NCBI GenBank assembly: GCA_963922875.1
Contig: CAWUJH010000004.1
Location: 124,001 to 188,000 of the forward strand
Source of the DNA: Ketobacter sp963922875
GTDB taxonomy: Bacteria > Pseudomonadota > Gammaproteobacteria > Pseudomonadales > Ketobacteraceae
Direction: 5' to 3'
Length of the DNA: 64,000 nucleotides
How positions within the stretch are numbered: the stretch's first letter is position 1; each line of letters opens with the position of its first letter. A program made the position numbers and the translations under genes. The notes below the pieces were generated by a model. The model saw nothing but the letters and a program-made list of their open reading frames with translations. It had not been told where the DNA came from and made no database searches. Below are positions 1 to 8,386 of this stretch, in pieces.

Positions 1-2
1 AA

Positions 3-41
3 GCTAAGCAGGTCGCCGATTCAATCCGTGTGGAAATGTGA
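3..41 (+). CDS. possible 3' end of a gene cut by the window edge
   Basis: A frame open from the window edge reads AKQVADSIRVEM and stops at TGA 39-41. The composition looks like a normal protein C-terminus, but 12 residues cannot identify a family. Another frame is open to position 105, so this reading is uncertain. Positions 42-190 show no other feature I can support. Confidence 0.2.
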   Translation, partial: AKQVADSIRVEM

Positions 42-190
42 AGTACAATTGCGCCGTGAAAGCTTTGCAAACCTAAGCAGCGTTCTATACTTGCCAGTAG
101 TGTAAGGAAATTATCGTAGATCCGAGAGCAAAGATCGCTTTAAACCTGACAGTCCCGTTGATATAGCGTCATGAATTATGGTGTTTCGAA

Positions 191-1051
191 ATGTTAAAGC
201 TGAAATTTAAGGATCAGCGTAGACCCGCGTTGTGGTTGGTGGAAACTGTTACCACTATTGGCTCTGATCCTAAAAGTCATGTAGCCATTACTGAACAGGG
301 TATCGAGCCATTGCATGCAGAGATTTTAAAAGAGGGTGAAGCGCTATATTTAAAGGATGCGGGTACTTCTGCGGGTACCTATGTTAACGGCGCCCAGGTT
401 CGACAAAAATTCCAGTTGCGCCCCGGTGATTTGGTGACTGTTGCTGGCGTGGAATTGGAAATTATTGACGCCAAGGATGATACATCTACCGCAACCAAGC
501 CGGCGCTAGCGAAAAGCAATTGGAGTATTTTGGGATTGTCCGGCGATCTTAAGGGCAAGAGTATTCCTATTCAGAGTGCCATGGTTTTTGGTCGTTCCAG
601 TAATTGCGACATTGTAATCAATGACGCTCATATGTCGCGGCGGCACGCCGAAATTAGTCTCAGTAACGGCATATTAAGGTTGGTAGATTTACAGTCTTCC
701 AATGGAACCAGCGTCAATAATCAGAAAATTGGCGAACGGGTGTTACGCCCAGGGGATAAAATTCAGTTTGATCATGTTCGTTTTTTGGTCGTAGGGCCTC
801 TAAACGCTGAAATACCTGAAGAGGATGCAGAAGACGAAGATGAAGAAACTTTGTTTCGGGCCGCACCGATTCCTCGAGCGCCCACTCAACCTCGCCGGCC
901 CGTGGAAGTTTCTTCGCCACTCTCTGCAAGTAAGGCAGCTGAGGCGAGTATTAATAAATCGCAACCCACCAGTTGGTTACCATTAGTCATTAGTGGTGTC
1001 GTACTTGTATTGGCGTTTGTTGCAGGTGTCGGCGTTATTATGATGGGCTAG
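191..1051 (+). CDS. double FHA-domain protein with C-terminal membrane anchor
   Basis: A 286-aa protein with two forkhead-associated folds, which usually bind phosphothreonine peptides. FHA1 covers roughly residues 20-93 and is degenerate: GSDPKSH replaces the usual GR, although HAEI and the TYVNG turn remain. FHA2, about residues 115-200, is canonical, with GRSSNCDI, SRRHAEI and SSNGTSVNN. An acidic linker (EEDAEDEDEE) and a proline/arginine-rich stretch follow, then one hydrophobic segment at about 264-285 ending at the C-terminus. The FHA part is therefore probably cytoplasmic and tail-anchored. No kinase, phosphatase or secretion gene lies nearby, so the partner is unknown. The ATG has only a weak ribosome site. 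Its end overlaps the convergent CNNM gene by 14 bp. Confidence 0.85.
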   Translation: MLKLKFKDQRRPALWLVETVTTIGSDPKSHVAITEQGIEPLHAEILKEGEALYLKDAGTSAGTYVNGAQVRQKFQLRPGDLVTVAGVELEIIDAKDDTSTATKPALAKSNWSILGLSGDLKGKSIPIQSAMVFGRSSNCDIVINDAHMSRRHAEISLSNGILRLVDLQSSNGTSVNNQKIGERVLRPGDKIQFDHVRFLVVGPLNAEIPEEDAEDEDEETLFRAAPIPRAPTQPRRPVEVSSPLSASKAAEASINKSQPTSWLPLVISGVVLVLAFVAGVGVIMMG

Positions 1052-2321
1052 GTTTCTTCTTTGCCGGAGGTACGGAAAATACGCGGGCCGTTCGGATCAT
1101 GCTGTCTTTGATCTGTATGGTTTCGATCCTGTAGCGACCAATGCGCAGGCACAGGTTGTGTTCTGGAAGGGTTTCCAAGTGCTCAGTAATTAATCCATTT
1201 AAGGTTTTAGGCCCTTTGGTAGGTAGGTGCCACTTGAGCGCTTTATTAATGTCGCGGATTGTGGCTAGGCCGTCGATAATATACGAGCCATCTTCTTGAG
1301 GGTGAATGTCCTGACTGCTGGAGGCAAAGTCAGTGGTAAATTCGCCCACTATTTCTTCCAGTATATCTTCCAGAGTAACCAGGCCCTGTACATCACCGTA
1401 CTCATCAACCACAAACCCCATTCGGCGTTTAACTTTCTGAAAGTTAACCAGCTGAACATGGAGAGGGGTGCCCTTAGGTACAAAATAAGGCTCTACCGCT
1501 TGCTGCAATATTTTGGCTTTATTAAGATCATCCTCCATTAGCAGGCGGCTGATTTTCCGTAAGTGGAGTACACCCACAGGTGAATTTAAATCGGATTTGT
1601 AGACCGGTAAGCGGGTGTGTTGGGTAGAGCGCAATGATTTTAAAATATCATCAGCGCTTTCATCGAGGTCGATACCGGACACTTCGTGTTTCGGTATCAT
1701 TATGTCGTCCACGGTGACTTCTTCCAGATCCAAAATACTCAGTAGCATTCGCTGATGGCGACTCGGCAATAGGGCGCCGGATTCCGTCACCACAGTGCGC
1801 AGTTCTTCCCGGCTTAAATGATTGGGGCCAGCATCCTCTGCTGTGACGCCAACCATACGCAGCAGTCCGTTACTAATCGTGTTGACTAGCCAGACAAAGG
1901 GATAAAGCGCTGTTAACAGCGGTTTCAAAATCAAACTTGCGGGAAAGGCAATTCGTTCAGGTTCTAAGGCGGCCAGGGTTTTTGGAGTGACTTCAGCAAA
2001 CACCAATATAACCAGGGTTAACACGGCAGTGGCTACGGCAATACCGCCGTCTCCCCATAGGCGTATAGCGATAATGGTGGCAATAGAAGATGCCAGTATG
2101 TTGACAAAGTTATTGCCGATAAGAATTACACCGATCAAGCGGTCGGGACGGCCCAGCAACTCCTCAACCCGACGAGCTCCTTTATGCTTGCTCTTCACAA
2201 GGTGACGCAATCGGTAGCGATTGAGCGACATCATGCCGGTTTCTGAGCTGGAAAAAAAAGCTGACATTAGGATCAGCACGCCCAGGATAATGCCCAGCGT
2301 ATAGATTGGAATTTCGTTCAA
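1038..2321 (-). CDS. CNNM/CorC-family (HlyC/CorC) membrane protein with CBS pair
   Basis: A 427-aa inner-membrane protein of the YfjD/CNNM type, linked to magnesium or cobalt efflux. Order: DUF21 transmembrane domain (about residues 5-180, several hydrophobic segments, SSSETGMMSLNRYRL near the start), a CBS pair (about 195-325, including DIMIPKHEV and GFVVDEYGDVQGLVTLEDILEEIVGE), and a C-terminal CorC_HlyC domain (about 340-420). It lies 16 bp downstream of ypjD on the same strand; this pair beside ffh is also known in Pseudomonas. The start is TTG at 2321-2319, with a GAGG 11 bases upstream; I see no better in-frame ATG near it. The exact substrate is not shown by sequence. Confidence 0.9.
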   Translation of the reverse strand: MNEIPIYTLGIILGVLILMSAFFSSSETGMMSLNRYRLRHLVKSKHKGARRVEELLGRPDRLIGVILIGNNFVNILASSIATIIAIRLWGDGGIAVATAVLTLVILVFAEVTPKTLAALEPERIAFPASLILKPLLTALYPFVWLVNTISNGLLRMVGVTAEDAGPNHLSREELRTVVTESGALLPSRHQRMLLSILDLEEVTVDDIMIPKHEVSGIDLDESADDILKSLRSTQHTRLPVYKSDLNSPVGVLHLRKISRLLMEDDLNKAKILQQAVEPYFVPKGTPLHVQLVNFQKVKRRMGFVVDEYGDVQGLVTLEDILEEIVGEFTTDFASSSQDIHPQEDGSYIIDGLATIRDINKALKWHLPTKGPKTLNGLITEHLETLPEHNLCLRIGRYRIETIQIKDSMIRTARVFSVPPAKKKPSPS

Positions 2322-2337
2322 TTGTTACTTAGCCTCG

Positions 2338-3141
2338 TTATGCCCGATGAAGAATCAGCTCAAGAACTACTTTGGAGCCGAAGTACCCAAGAGTTAATAA
2401 AATAAAACTGCTCAATGTCCAGCGCACCGCCACCATGCCGCGCCAGCCCCGAAGTTTGCGGCCCAGTAAAAGCGCCAGTAATACGCCCCATGATCCCAAG
2501 GCAAAAACTGTCTTGTGAATAAGGTGTTGAGCGAACAGGTCGTCAACAAAAAGAAACCCGGTGGTAATTGCGGCACTTAAAAAAACCATGCCAAAGGTAA
2601 TTAAGTCAAATAGCATGCTCTCCATGGTTTGCAAGGGGGGCAGAGAATTGATGACTTCATGCAGGTGGCGATGTTTTAGTTGGTAATTTTGAATCCCTAG
2701 AAGTATTGCTTGAGACAAGGCCAAGGCTATCAAACAGTAGGCCGCTATAGACAGTAGAATATGGGCGATGACTCCTGCCTCCATATTGCTAATGGGGGTG
2801 GAATCGTCTTTGAAAAAAATAGCGATAATAATACCGAGGCAGGCCGAAGGGTATGCCGGTGCTAAAAACGATACAACATGACGATAGATAGCAATGAGTG
2901 TCCCGCTGGCTGCCAGCACAAAACCAAATAGCGAAGCCATAGTGGTCACACCAAGCTGAATGCCGTGCTCGCTGGGAAACAAATCATAGTGTAATTGAAT
3001 GGCATGAAAAGCTAGCGCCATGGCGGCGATAGCGAAGAACAGAGGTTTGTTAAGTGGCTTATCTGTTTTGAGGCTGCGTACAATCAAGATGGTGGCCACA
3101 CCAAACCCTAAACAGGCGATAATGCCAGATGTAAATGCCAT
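2338..3141 (-). CDS. ypjD: YpjD-like inner-membrane protein (CcsA/cytochrome c assembly family)
   Basis: About 267 aa, almost entirely hydrophobic helices, about eight in number, with the CcsA/ResC-like domain of the YpjD family. It has GVIAHILLSIAAYCLIALA in the middle and HKTVFALGSWGVLLALLLGR toward the end, including histidines typical of this family. Family members are predicted to handle haem or act in envelope assembly, but the role of YpjD itself is unsettled. I chose ATG 3141 because it gives the usual N-terminus and the length of known YpjD proteins. A longer frame starts at TTG 3174 with AGG about 6 bases upstream and cannot be excluded. It is divergent from ffh. Confidence 0.85.
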   Translation of the reverse strand: MAFTSGIIACLGFGVATILIVRSLKTDKPLNKPLFFAIAAMALAFHAIQLHYDLFPSEHGIQLGVTTMASLFGFVLAASGTLIAIYRHVVSFLAPAYPSACLGIIIAIFFKDDSTPISNMEAGVIAHILLSIAAYCLIALALSQAILLGIQNYQLKHRHLHEVINSLPPLQTMESMLFDLITFGMVFLSAAITTGFLFVDDLFAQHLIHKTVFALGSWGVLLALLLGRKLRGWRGMVAVRWTLSSFILLTLGYFGSKVVLELILHRA

Positions 3142-3222
3142 GGTCACGGCCGAGTGGAACCCCTTGATTACCAATAAAACCTAAGTTTCGCACAAGGCTG
3201 TCAATAATGAAACTGGCTGCGT

Positions 3223-3228
3223 TATACT
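3223..3228 (+). promoter_or_regulatory. candidate -10 box for ffh
   Basis: TATACT (5 of 6 to TATAAT) lies 40 bp upstream of the ffh ATG in the divergent ypjD/ffh gap. The -35 region is poor (TGTCAA-like around 3199-3205), so only the -10 is well supported. Confidence 0.4.
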
Positions 3229-3268
3229 AGCGGGTCACAGTACGCATTAACCACAACGATGATTGACT

Positions 3269-4654
3269 ATGTTTGATACTTTAACCGAACGACTCAGTAC
3301 CAGCCTGCGCAGCGTCACAGGCAAAGCCCGCCTTACGGAAGACAATATCAAAGACACTCTGCGCGAGGTTCGCATGGCCTTGTTAGAGGCTGATGTAGCA
3401 TTGCCAGTCGTTAAGGACTTTATTGAAAGGATAAAAGTACGGGCGGTGGGCCAGGAGGTGATGAAAAGCCTCAGCCCGGGGCAAGTGTTCATCAAGATAG
3501 TGAATCAGGAGCTGGTGCACATGATGGGGGACGGCAATGACGCCCTCCAGTTCAACACCCAGCCTCCAGCCGTGATTCTAATGGCAGGTTTGCAGGGCGC
3601 TGGTAAAACCACCACCGTAGGCAAGCTGGCCCGTTACCTTAAAGAGCGGGAAAAGAAATCCGTGATGGTAACCAGTGCGGATATCTATCGACCGGCTGCG
3701 ATCAAGCAGCTGGAAACCCTTGCAGGCGAAGTGGGTGCCAAGTTTTTTCCCAGCACAACGGACGACAACCCTGTGGCTATTGCCCAAGGCGCTATCGCCG
3801 AGGCCAAAAAGCAATTTGTGGATGTGGTGATTGTGGATACCGCTGGTCGATTAGCTATCGATCAGGCAATGATGGAAGAAATCAAAGCCCTCCATGGCGC
3901 TATTAAGCCCATTGAGACGTTGTTCGTGGTGGATTCCATGACCGGGCAGGACGCGGCCAACACCGCCAAAGCCTTTGGCGAAGCTTTGCCCCTTACAGGT
4001 GTAGTGCTTACCAAAACTGACGGCGATGCCCGCGGCGGGGCGGCGTTATCGGTAAGGCATGTCACTGGAAAACCTATAAAATTCCTGGGCGTGGGCGAGA
4101 AAAGCGATGCTTTGGAGCCATTTCACCCGGATCGTATTGCTTCTCGAATTCTTGGTATGGGTGATGTGCTGAGCTTGGTGGAAGAAGCTGAGCGCAAGCT
4201 TGATAAAACCAAAGCCGATAAATTGGCTAAAAAGCTTAAAAAAGGTAAGGGCTTTGATTTAGAAGACTTGTTGGAGCAGTTCCAGCAGATGAAACAGTTA
4301 GGTGGCATGGCTGGTATGCTGGATAAGTTGCCCGGCATGGGCGGTATGGCGAAAATGGCGCAGCAGGGCGGAGTTGCGGATAAAGAGCTCGCTCGGATGG
4401 AAGCCATTATTTACTCCATGACCCGGCACGAACGTCGCTTTCCTGATGTGATTAACGGGTCTCGCAAGCGTCGTATTGCAGCGGGATCTGGCACCCAGAT
4501 TCCGGATATTAACCGTGTTTTGAAACAGCACAAGCAAATGCAAAAGATGATGAAGAAAATGTCATCGAAAGGTGGCATGAAGAATATGATGCGGGGCATG
4601 AAAGGCATGATGGGCGGCGGCGGATTTCCAGGCGGCGGCACACCACCTTTTTGA
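3269..4654 (+). CDS. ffh: signal recognition particle protein Ffh
   Basis: The GTPase of the signal recognition particle. With 4.5S RNA it binds signal sequences of nascent membrane proteins and delivers ribosomes to FtsY. The 461-aa product has the N domain (about 1-95, with the family signature LREVRMALLEADVALPVV), the G domain with the P-loop GLQGAGKTT at 107-115, DTAGR and TKTDGDARGGAA, and a methionine-rich M domain from about residue 300. It ends with the usual Met/Gly-rich tail. The open frame extends 2 codons upstream to a TTG, but ATG 3269 matches the conserved start MFDTLTERL. It precedes rpsP by 231 bp, as in Pseudomonas. Confidence 0.98.
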   Translation: MFDTLTERLSTSLRSVTGKARLTEDNIKDTLREVRMALLEADVALPVVKDFIERIKVRAVGQEVMKSLSPGQVFIKIVNQELVHMMGDGNDALQFNTQPPAVILMAGLQGAGKTTTVGKLARYLKEREKKSVMVTSADIYRPAAIKQLETLAGEVGAKFFPSTTDDNPVAIAQGAIAEAKKQFVDVVIVDTAGRLAIDQAMMEEIKALHGAIKPIETLFVVDSMTGQDAANTAKAFGEALPLTGVVLTKTDGDARGGAALSVRHVTGKPIKFLGVGEKSDALEPFHPDRIASRILGMGDVLSLVEEAERKLDKTKADKLAKKLKKGKGFDLEDLLEQFQQMKQLGGMAGMLDKLPGMGGMAKMAQQGGVADKELARMEAIIYSMTRHERRFPDVINGSRKRRIAAGSGTQIPDINRVLKQHKQMQKMMKKMSSKGGMKNMMRGMKGMMGGGGFPGGGTPPF

Positions 4655-4666
4655 AGTACAAGGGAC

Positions 4667-4695
4667 TTTTAATTAACGGTAATTTCCCGTACAAT
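4667..4695 (+). promoter_or_regulatory. candidate promoter of the rpsP operon
   Basis: TACAAT at 4690-4695 is a good -10 followed by a GC-rich start region (GCTGCGCC), as often seen at growth-rate-controlled ribosomal promoters. The -35 at 17-bp spacing (TTTTAA) is weak. It would give a leader of about 185 nt before rpsP. Confidence 0.4.
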
Positions 4696-4797
4696 GCTGC
4701 GCCTCTTGAGGCTGGGTCTAAACGGCTTACTGCTCGGGTAGTGTACAAGGTCTGAAATGGCCCTGGGTTGATGACCAAAAAGACAATAATTTCAATG

Positions 4798-4838
4798 CCT
4801 TGCTACTTGCTTTAGGGCTATGGTAGCAGGGTGTTTTT
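4798..4838 (+). terminator. possible attenuator hairpin in the rpsP leader
   Basis: CCTTGCTAC (4798-4806) pairs with GTAGCAGGG (4823-4831), with one G-U, and is followed within 2 bases by TTTTT (4834-4838). It lies 47 bp before the rpsP ATG, so it would act inside the leader, either as an attenuator or as a regulated stem. The loop is long (16 nt), which weakens the call. Confidence 0.35.
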
Positions 4839-4885
4839 ATGATTAATTTCGCTGAACAGCAAGCTTGTTTAAAGGAAAATGAACT

Positions 4886-5143
4886 ATGGTAACAATTCGA
4901 TTAACTCGTGGTGGCTCTAAAAAGCGTCCTTTTTACCACTTGATCGTGACTGATAGTCGCAATTCACGTGACGGCCGTTATATTGAGCGCGTCGGCTTTT
5001 TCAATCCTTTGGCAAAAGGCAATGAAGAGCGTTTACGTGTGGATTTGGGGCGTGTTGAACACTGGACCAATCTGGGTGCTCAATTGTCTGACCGTGTGAG
5101 CGGGTTGTTGAAAGAAGCGAAGAAGACTGCCGTTGCCGCATAA
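4886..5143 (+). CDS. rpsP: 30S ribosomal protein S16
   Basis: Small basic protein of the 30S platform, needed for assembly. At 85 aa it matches the usual length and begins MVTIRLTRGGSKKRPFYH with DSRNSRDGRYIERVGFFNP, the S16 signature. A strong ribosome site (AAAGGAAAA) lies ahead of the ATG. It is the first gene of rpsP-rimM-trmD-rplS, the standard order in gammaproteobacteria, with 35 bp to rimM. Confidence 0.98.
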   Translation: MVTIRLTRGGSKKRPFYHLIVTDSRNSRDGRYIERVGFFNPLAKGNEERLRVDLGRVEHWTNLGAQLSDRVSGLLKEAKKTAVAA

Positions 5144-5178
5144 GCTGCACTTATAAGTCCTGGCAAGGTGGTTAAACG

Positions 5179-5697
5179 ATGTCTGATTGGGTGGTAGTAG
5201 GCAAATTGCTGGGGCCTTACGGCATCAAAGGGTGGATCAAAGTGTATTCACACACCCACCCCATGGAAAATATAGGAAGTTATAACCCGTTATGGGTTAA
5301 TCGTGCCGGCGATTGGCAACCGATTAAGTTGTTGCAGGTAAAGCTGCATGGAAAAGGCGTTATCGCTCAGATCGAAGGCTGTAATGATCGTGAGCAGGTT
5401 CCGCAGTTTAGCGGCTTGGAGCTGGCCATAAAGCGAGAGCAATTGCCTGAGTTGGCGAATGACGAGTTTTATTGGTCACAGTTGATTGGCTTGAAAGTGG
5501 TAAACAAGGCCAATGAATGCTTGGGAGCTATCGACCATTTGCTGGAAACCGGCGCGAACGATGTGCTGGTAGTGGTACCTTGTGATGGTAGTGTCGATCA
5601 AACAGAACGCTTGATTCCCTATGTGTGGGAGCAAGTGGTGCTTGGTGTTGATCTGCAGCAGAAGCAGGTAACGGTGGACTGGGCAAGTGACTTTTAA
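5179..5697 (+). CDS. rimM: ribosome maturation factor RimM
   Basis: Assists late assembly of the 30S head by binding S19. The 172-aa product has the N-terminal RimM beta-barrel (VVVGKLLGPYGIKGWIKVYS at residues 5-24) and the C-terminal PRC-barrel part (about 95-170, FYWSQLIGLKV and LIPYVWEQVVLGVDLQQKQVTVDW). AAGGTGG lies 8 bases before the ATG. Its stop is close to, or overlaps, the trmD start, which suggests coupled translation. Confidence 0.96.
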   Translation: MSDWVVVGKLLGPYGIKGWIKVYSHTHPMENIGSYNPLWVNRAGDWQPIKLLQVKLHGKGVIAQIEGCNDREQVPQFSGLELAIKREQLPELANDEFYWSQLIGLKVVNKANECLGAIDHLLETGANDVLVVVPCDGSVDQTERLIPYVWEQVVLGVDLQQKQVTVDWASDF

Positions 5698-5725
5698 GGG
5701 AACCACTGATACAGCTGCACCGGCG

Positions 5726-6490
5726 ATGGCCGTTGAGTTGGTAAGTTTGTTCCCTGAAATGTTTGTCACGCTAAGTGACTTTGGTGTTACCGGTCGGGCT
5801 ATAAAAAAAGGGCGAGTACATCTGGGATTCAATAACCCCAGAGACTTTGCTCAGGATGTTCACCGAACGGTAGATGATCGACCCTATGGCGGTGGCCCCG
5901 GCATGGTGATGATGATTGAGCCATTGCTGGCTGCGGTAACTCAAGCCAAGTCAAGGCTTCAGAGTAAGGGTGTAACCGCACCGAAAGTGATTTATGTGTC
6001 TCCTCAAGGAGAGACATTTACTCAGCACAAAGCGCAGCAGTTGAGTGAAACCCCTGGAATTGTCTTGGTTTGTGGTCGTTACGAAGGGGTTGATGAGAGA
6101 TTTATTGAAATGGCCGTGGATGAAGAGTGGTCCATTGGTGATTATGTGGCCAGCGGCGGTGAATTGCCTGCCATGTTGATGCTGGACGCGGCCATTCGCC
6201 TGGTGCCAGGTGTGTTAGGTCATGAAAGTTCAGCCGTAGAAGATTCTTTTGTGGATGGCTTGCTGGATTGCCCACACTACACGAGGCCAGAGACGTTTGC
6301 TGGCGTAGATGTACCCAAAGTTCTGCTAAGTGGTCATCATGGTGAAATAAAGCGTTGGCGGTTGCAACAGGCGCTGGGTCGAACCTATGAACGACGACCA
6401 GATTTATTTAATCGTAAAGCCTTAACTCGTGAGCAAGAGGTTTTACTGGAACAGTATTTGGATGAGCATAACTCATCACAAAAAGATTGA
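5726..6490 (+). CDS. trmD: tRNA (guanine-N1)-methyltransferase
   Basis: Adds the m1G37 methyl group next to the anticodon using S-adenosylmethionine, preventing +1 frameshifting. About 254 aa with the SPOUT trefoil-knot core: LVSLFPEMF at the start, DDRPYGGGPGMVMM, LVCGRYEGVDERFIE, EWSIGDYVASGGELPAMLMLDA and HYTRPE. I chose ATG 5726 because it aligns with the conserved start of the family. The frame also runs from GTG 5687, which overlaps the rimM stop and has GGTGGA 7 bases upstream; it would add 13 atypical residues. Neither start has an ideal ribosome site. Confidence 0.96.
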   Translation: MAVELVSLFPEMFVTLSDFGVTGRAIKKGRVHLGFNNPRDFAQDVHRTVDDRPYGGGPGMVMMIEPLLAAVTQAKSRLQSKGVTAPKVIYVSPQGETFTQHKAQQLSETPGIVLVCGRYEGVDERFIEMAVDEEWSIGDYVASGGELPAMLMLDAAIRLVPGVLGHESSAVEDSFVDGLLDCPHYTRPETFAGVDVPKVLLSGHHGEIKRWRLQQALGRTYERRPDLFNRKALTREQEVLLEQYLDEHNSSQKD

Positions 6491-6548
6491 TGAACGACGT
6501 GAATGTAGTTTCAGAACTACCTCTGACGCCAACAGTGAGGAAGCACAA

Positions 6549-6905
6549 ATGAGTGGTAGAAACAAAATAATTCAAGAGCTTGAAAATGAGCAGTTGAAGC
6601 AGGATGTGCCCAAGTTTAGCGTGGGTGATACTGTGGTTGTGAACGTAAAAGTTACGGAAGGTGATCGTACTCGTTTGCAGGCGTACGAAGGTGTGGTGAT
6701 CGCAAAGCGTAATCGTGGTCTGAATTCGGGCTTTACTGTCCGTAAGATCTCAAATGGCGTTGGTGTTGAGAGGACGTTCCAGACCCACAGTCCATTGGTA
6801 GATAGCCTGACAGTTAAACGTCGTGGTGCTGTACGTCGTGCCAAGCTTTACTATCTTCGTGAGCTTACGGGTAAAGCCGCTCGTATTCGCGAGAAGTTAA
6901 ACTAG
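6549..6905 (+). CDS. rplS: 50S ribosomal protein L19
   Basis: Large-subunit protein at the 30S-50S interface. The 118-aa product from ATG 6549 matches the family along its whole length: FSVGDTVVVNVKV, LQAYEGVVIAKRNRG, FQTHSPLVDS, KRRGAVRRAKLYYLRE and GKAARIREKLN. GAGGAA 7 bases before the ATG fixes the start; the frame itself is open 40 codons further upstream without homology. It is the last gene of the operon, followed by a strong terminator. Confidence 0.98.
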   Translation: MSGRNKIIQELENEQLKQDVPKFSVGDTVVVNVKVTEGDRTRLQAYEGVVIAKRNRGLNSGFTVRKISNGVGVERTFQTHSPLVDSLTVKRRGAVRRAKLYYLRELTGKAARIREKLN

Positions 6906-6933
6906 CCATCAATAGTTTTTATTGATGAGCCAT

Positions 6934-6962
6934 AAAAAGGCGCCTCTTGTAGGCGCCTTTTT
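6934..6962 (+). terminator. Rho-independent terminator after rplS
   Basis: AAAAAGGCGCC (6934-6944), a 7-nt loop and GGCGCCTTTTT (6952-6962) form a perfect 11-bp stem, followed by more T-rich sequence. A second 8-bp hairpin, CATCAATA/TATTGATG at 6907-6927, sits between it and the stop codon. Confidence 0.92.
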
Positions 6963-7042
6963 ATTTTGTGATAGGGGTCGGTAACCTAGCCATTACTGGC
7001 TATAATCGATGGCTGTATCCAGCTAATAAAAAACAACTAAAA

Positions 7043-8386
7043 ATGAGCGAAATAAAAACCTTTCGATCGATCCTGTCTCCCTGGGCAATAAAGCCCAATT
7101 TTCTCGCGCTTTTCAGTCGCGGTGCCGGTGCTTATCCGGTAATTGATGGTTTGCGCTCTATTAGTTATCTATTGGTTTTGGCCTTCCATACCAGTCTAAT
7201 TTTTGGTTTCAAGGCTGGTGAAGCTTTTGGGCAGGAACTGTTAAATCAGACGCCGTTTCTCTTTAATTGGATCTGGAATGGGGATAAAGCGGTCGATCTT
7301 TTTTTTGTATTAAGTGGGTTTTTGATCGCAATTATACTTTTTAAAGAGTTGGAGAAAACCGGCAGCATCCGCCTTTCTCGTTTCTACTATCGTCGTTATC
7401 TGCGCTTAACTCCCTTGTACTTTCTGTTAATTTTTCTTTATTGGTGGTTGGGATTGAACAATCACGAAACATTGTGGGCCAACTTGTTATATGTAAATAA
7501 TTACATCACGGATGATGAGATGGCGATGCCTTGGACCTGGTCGTTGGCGGTGGAGGAGCAGTTCTATTTGTTGCTGCCGTTGCTAATATTGATCACGTTG
7601 CGGATAAACCGCCACGCCTTTTTAAGGCTCATGATAGGGCTTCTACTGTTTTCATTGGTAGCTCGATTTTTAGTGCTCTACTTTAATGAAGTGCTGTGGC
7701 AGGCGGACTATCGGGATATGCTGTTAAGTAGTGATTTCTCATCGCAGTTCTATGACCAGCTATATCATAGCTTGCTGACCCGTTATGGGCCTTTTGTCGC
7801 AGGAATATTGGCGGCCTACTTGTTTTTTTATGAGCGCATTCGGTTGGGTGTCTGGTTAGTGGAGCACCCCAATAAAGGGTTCCTGCTCGATAGTTTGGCA
7901 TTGACCACAGTGTTATTTTTCATGTTCTTTCCAATTGTGGATCTGCGATTTCAAGAGACCAGTCCAGGTTTGATTGCTTATGTTGTGTGTCACCGTGTGC
8001 TGTTTAGTGTGGGTGTGGCGTGGTTGATAGTGTCGATGGTGCTGGGTCGTCACAGTTTTCCCTGGCTGCAGGCCCTCTTGAGTTGGCGATTCTGGATGCC
8101 GTTCAGCCAACTAACTTACTCTATGTATCTGATTCACTTCTTCGCTGTTTTTTCGACGTTGCATGGGTACAAGCAATACTATGAAAGCTTTAATTGGCCA
8201 GCATGGAAGTTTGCGGCGGTGACAATCAGCGTTTCCTTTTCCGTGTCTCTGTTGCTTGCTTTGGTTGCTGGGGTGTTGTGCTGGCTATTAATTGAAAAGC
8301 CATTCTTGAACTTCCGAGACGCCACATATCGGGAGGTTTTTACCGCTCAAATCGATAGGGCAAAAACTCTCGTTCGCGCTCGTTAA
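7043..8386 (+). CDS. acyltransferase family 3 (OafA/NodX-like) membrane protein
   Basis: An integral membrane O-acyltransferase of the type that acetylates or acylates surface sugars, peptidoglycan or lipids. About 447 aa and about ten hydrophobic helices. Visible signatures are YPVIDGLRSISYLLVLAFHT (conserved His in helix 1), DLFFVLSGFLIAIILFKELE, SRFYYRRYLRLTPLY, WTWSLAVEEQFYLLLPLL and the closing CWLLIEKPF. I chose ATG 7043; the frame is open to GTG 6968, but that start lies next to the rplS terminator. Neither has a good ribosome site. No sugar-polymer cluster adjoins it, so the substrate is unknown. Its 3' end overlaps the convergent regulator gene by 47 bp. Confidence 0.85.
   Translation: MSEIKTFRSILSPWAIKPNFLALFSRGAGAYPVIDGLRSISYLLVLAFHTSLIFGFKAGEAFGQELLNQTPFLFNWIWNGDKAVDLFFVLSGFLIAIILFKELEKTGSIRLSRFYYRRYLRLTPLYFLLIFLYWWLGLNNHETLWANLLYVNNYITDDEMAMPWTWSLAVEEQFYLLLPLLILITLRINRHAFLRLMIGLLLFSLVARFLVLYFNEVLWQADYRDMLLSSDFSSQFYDQLYHSLLTRYGPFVAGILAAYLFFYERIRLGVWLVEHPNKGFLLDSLALTTVLFFMFFPIVDLRFQETSPGLIAYVVCHRVLFSVGVAWLIVSMVLGRHSFPWLQALLSWRFWMPFSQLTYSMYLIHFFAVFSTLHGYKQYYESFNWPAWKFAAVTISVSFSVSLLLALVAGVLCWLLIEKPFLNFRDATYREVFTAQIDRAKTLVRAR

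Noticed and set aside
64..71. TTTGCAAA close to the window start
   Set aside because: Matches the operator at 9794-9817, but a single 8-bp match with no regulator or lipid gene next to it is likely chance.
5476..5832. 118-aa minus-strand ORF opposite rimM/trmD
   Set aside because: It shadows two strongly supported genes and shows no family signature.
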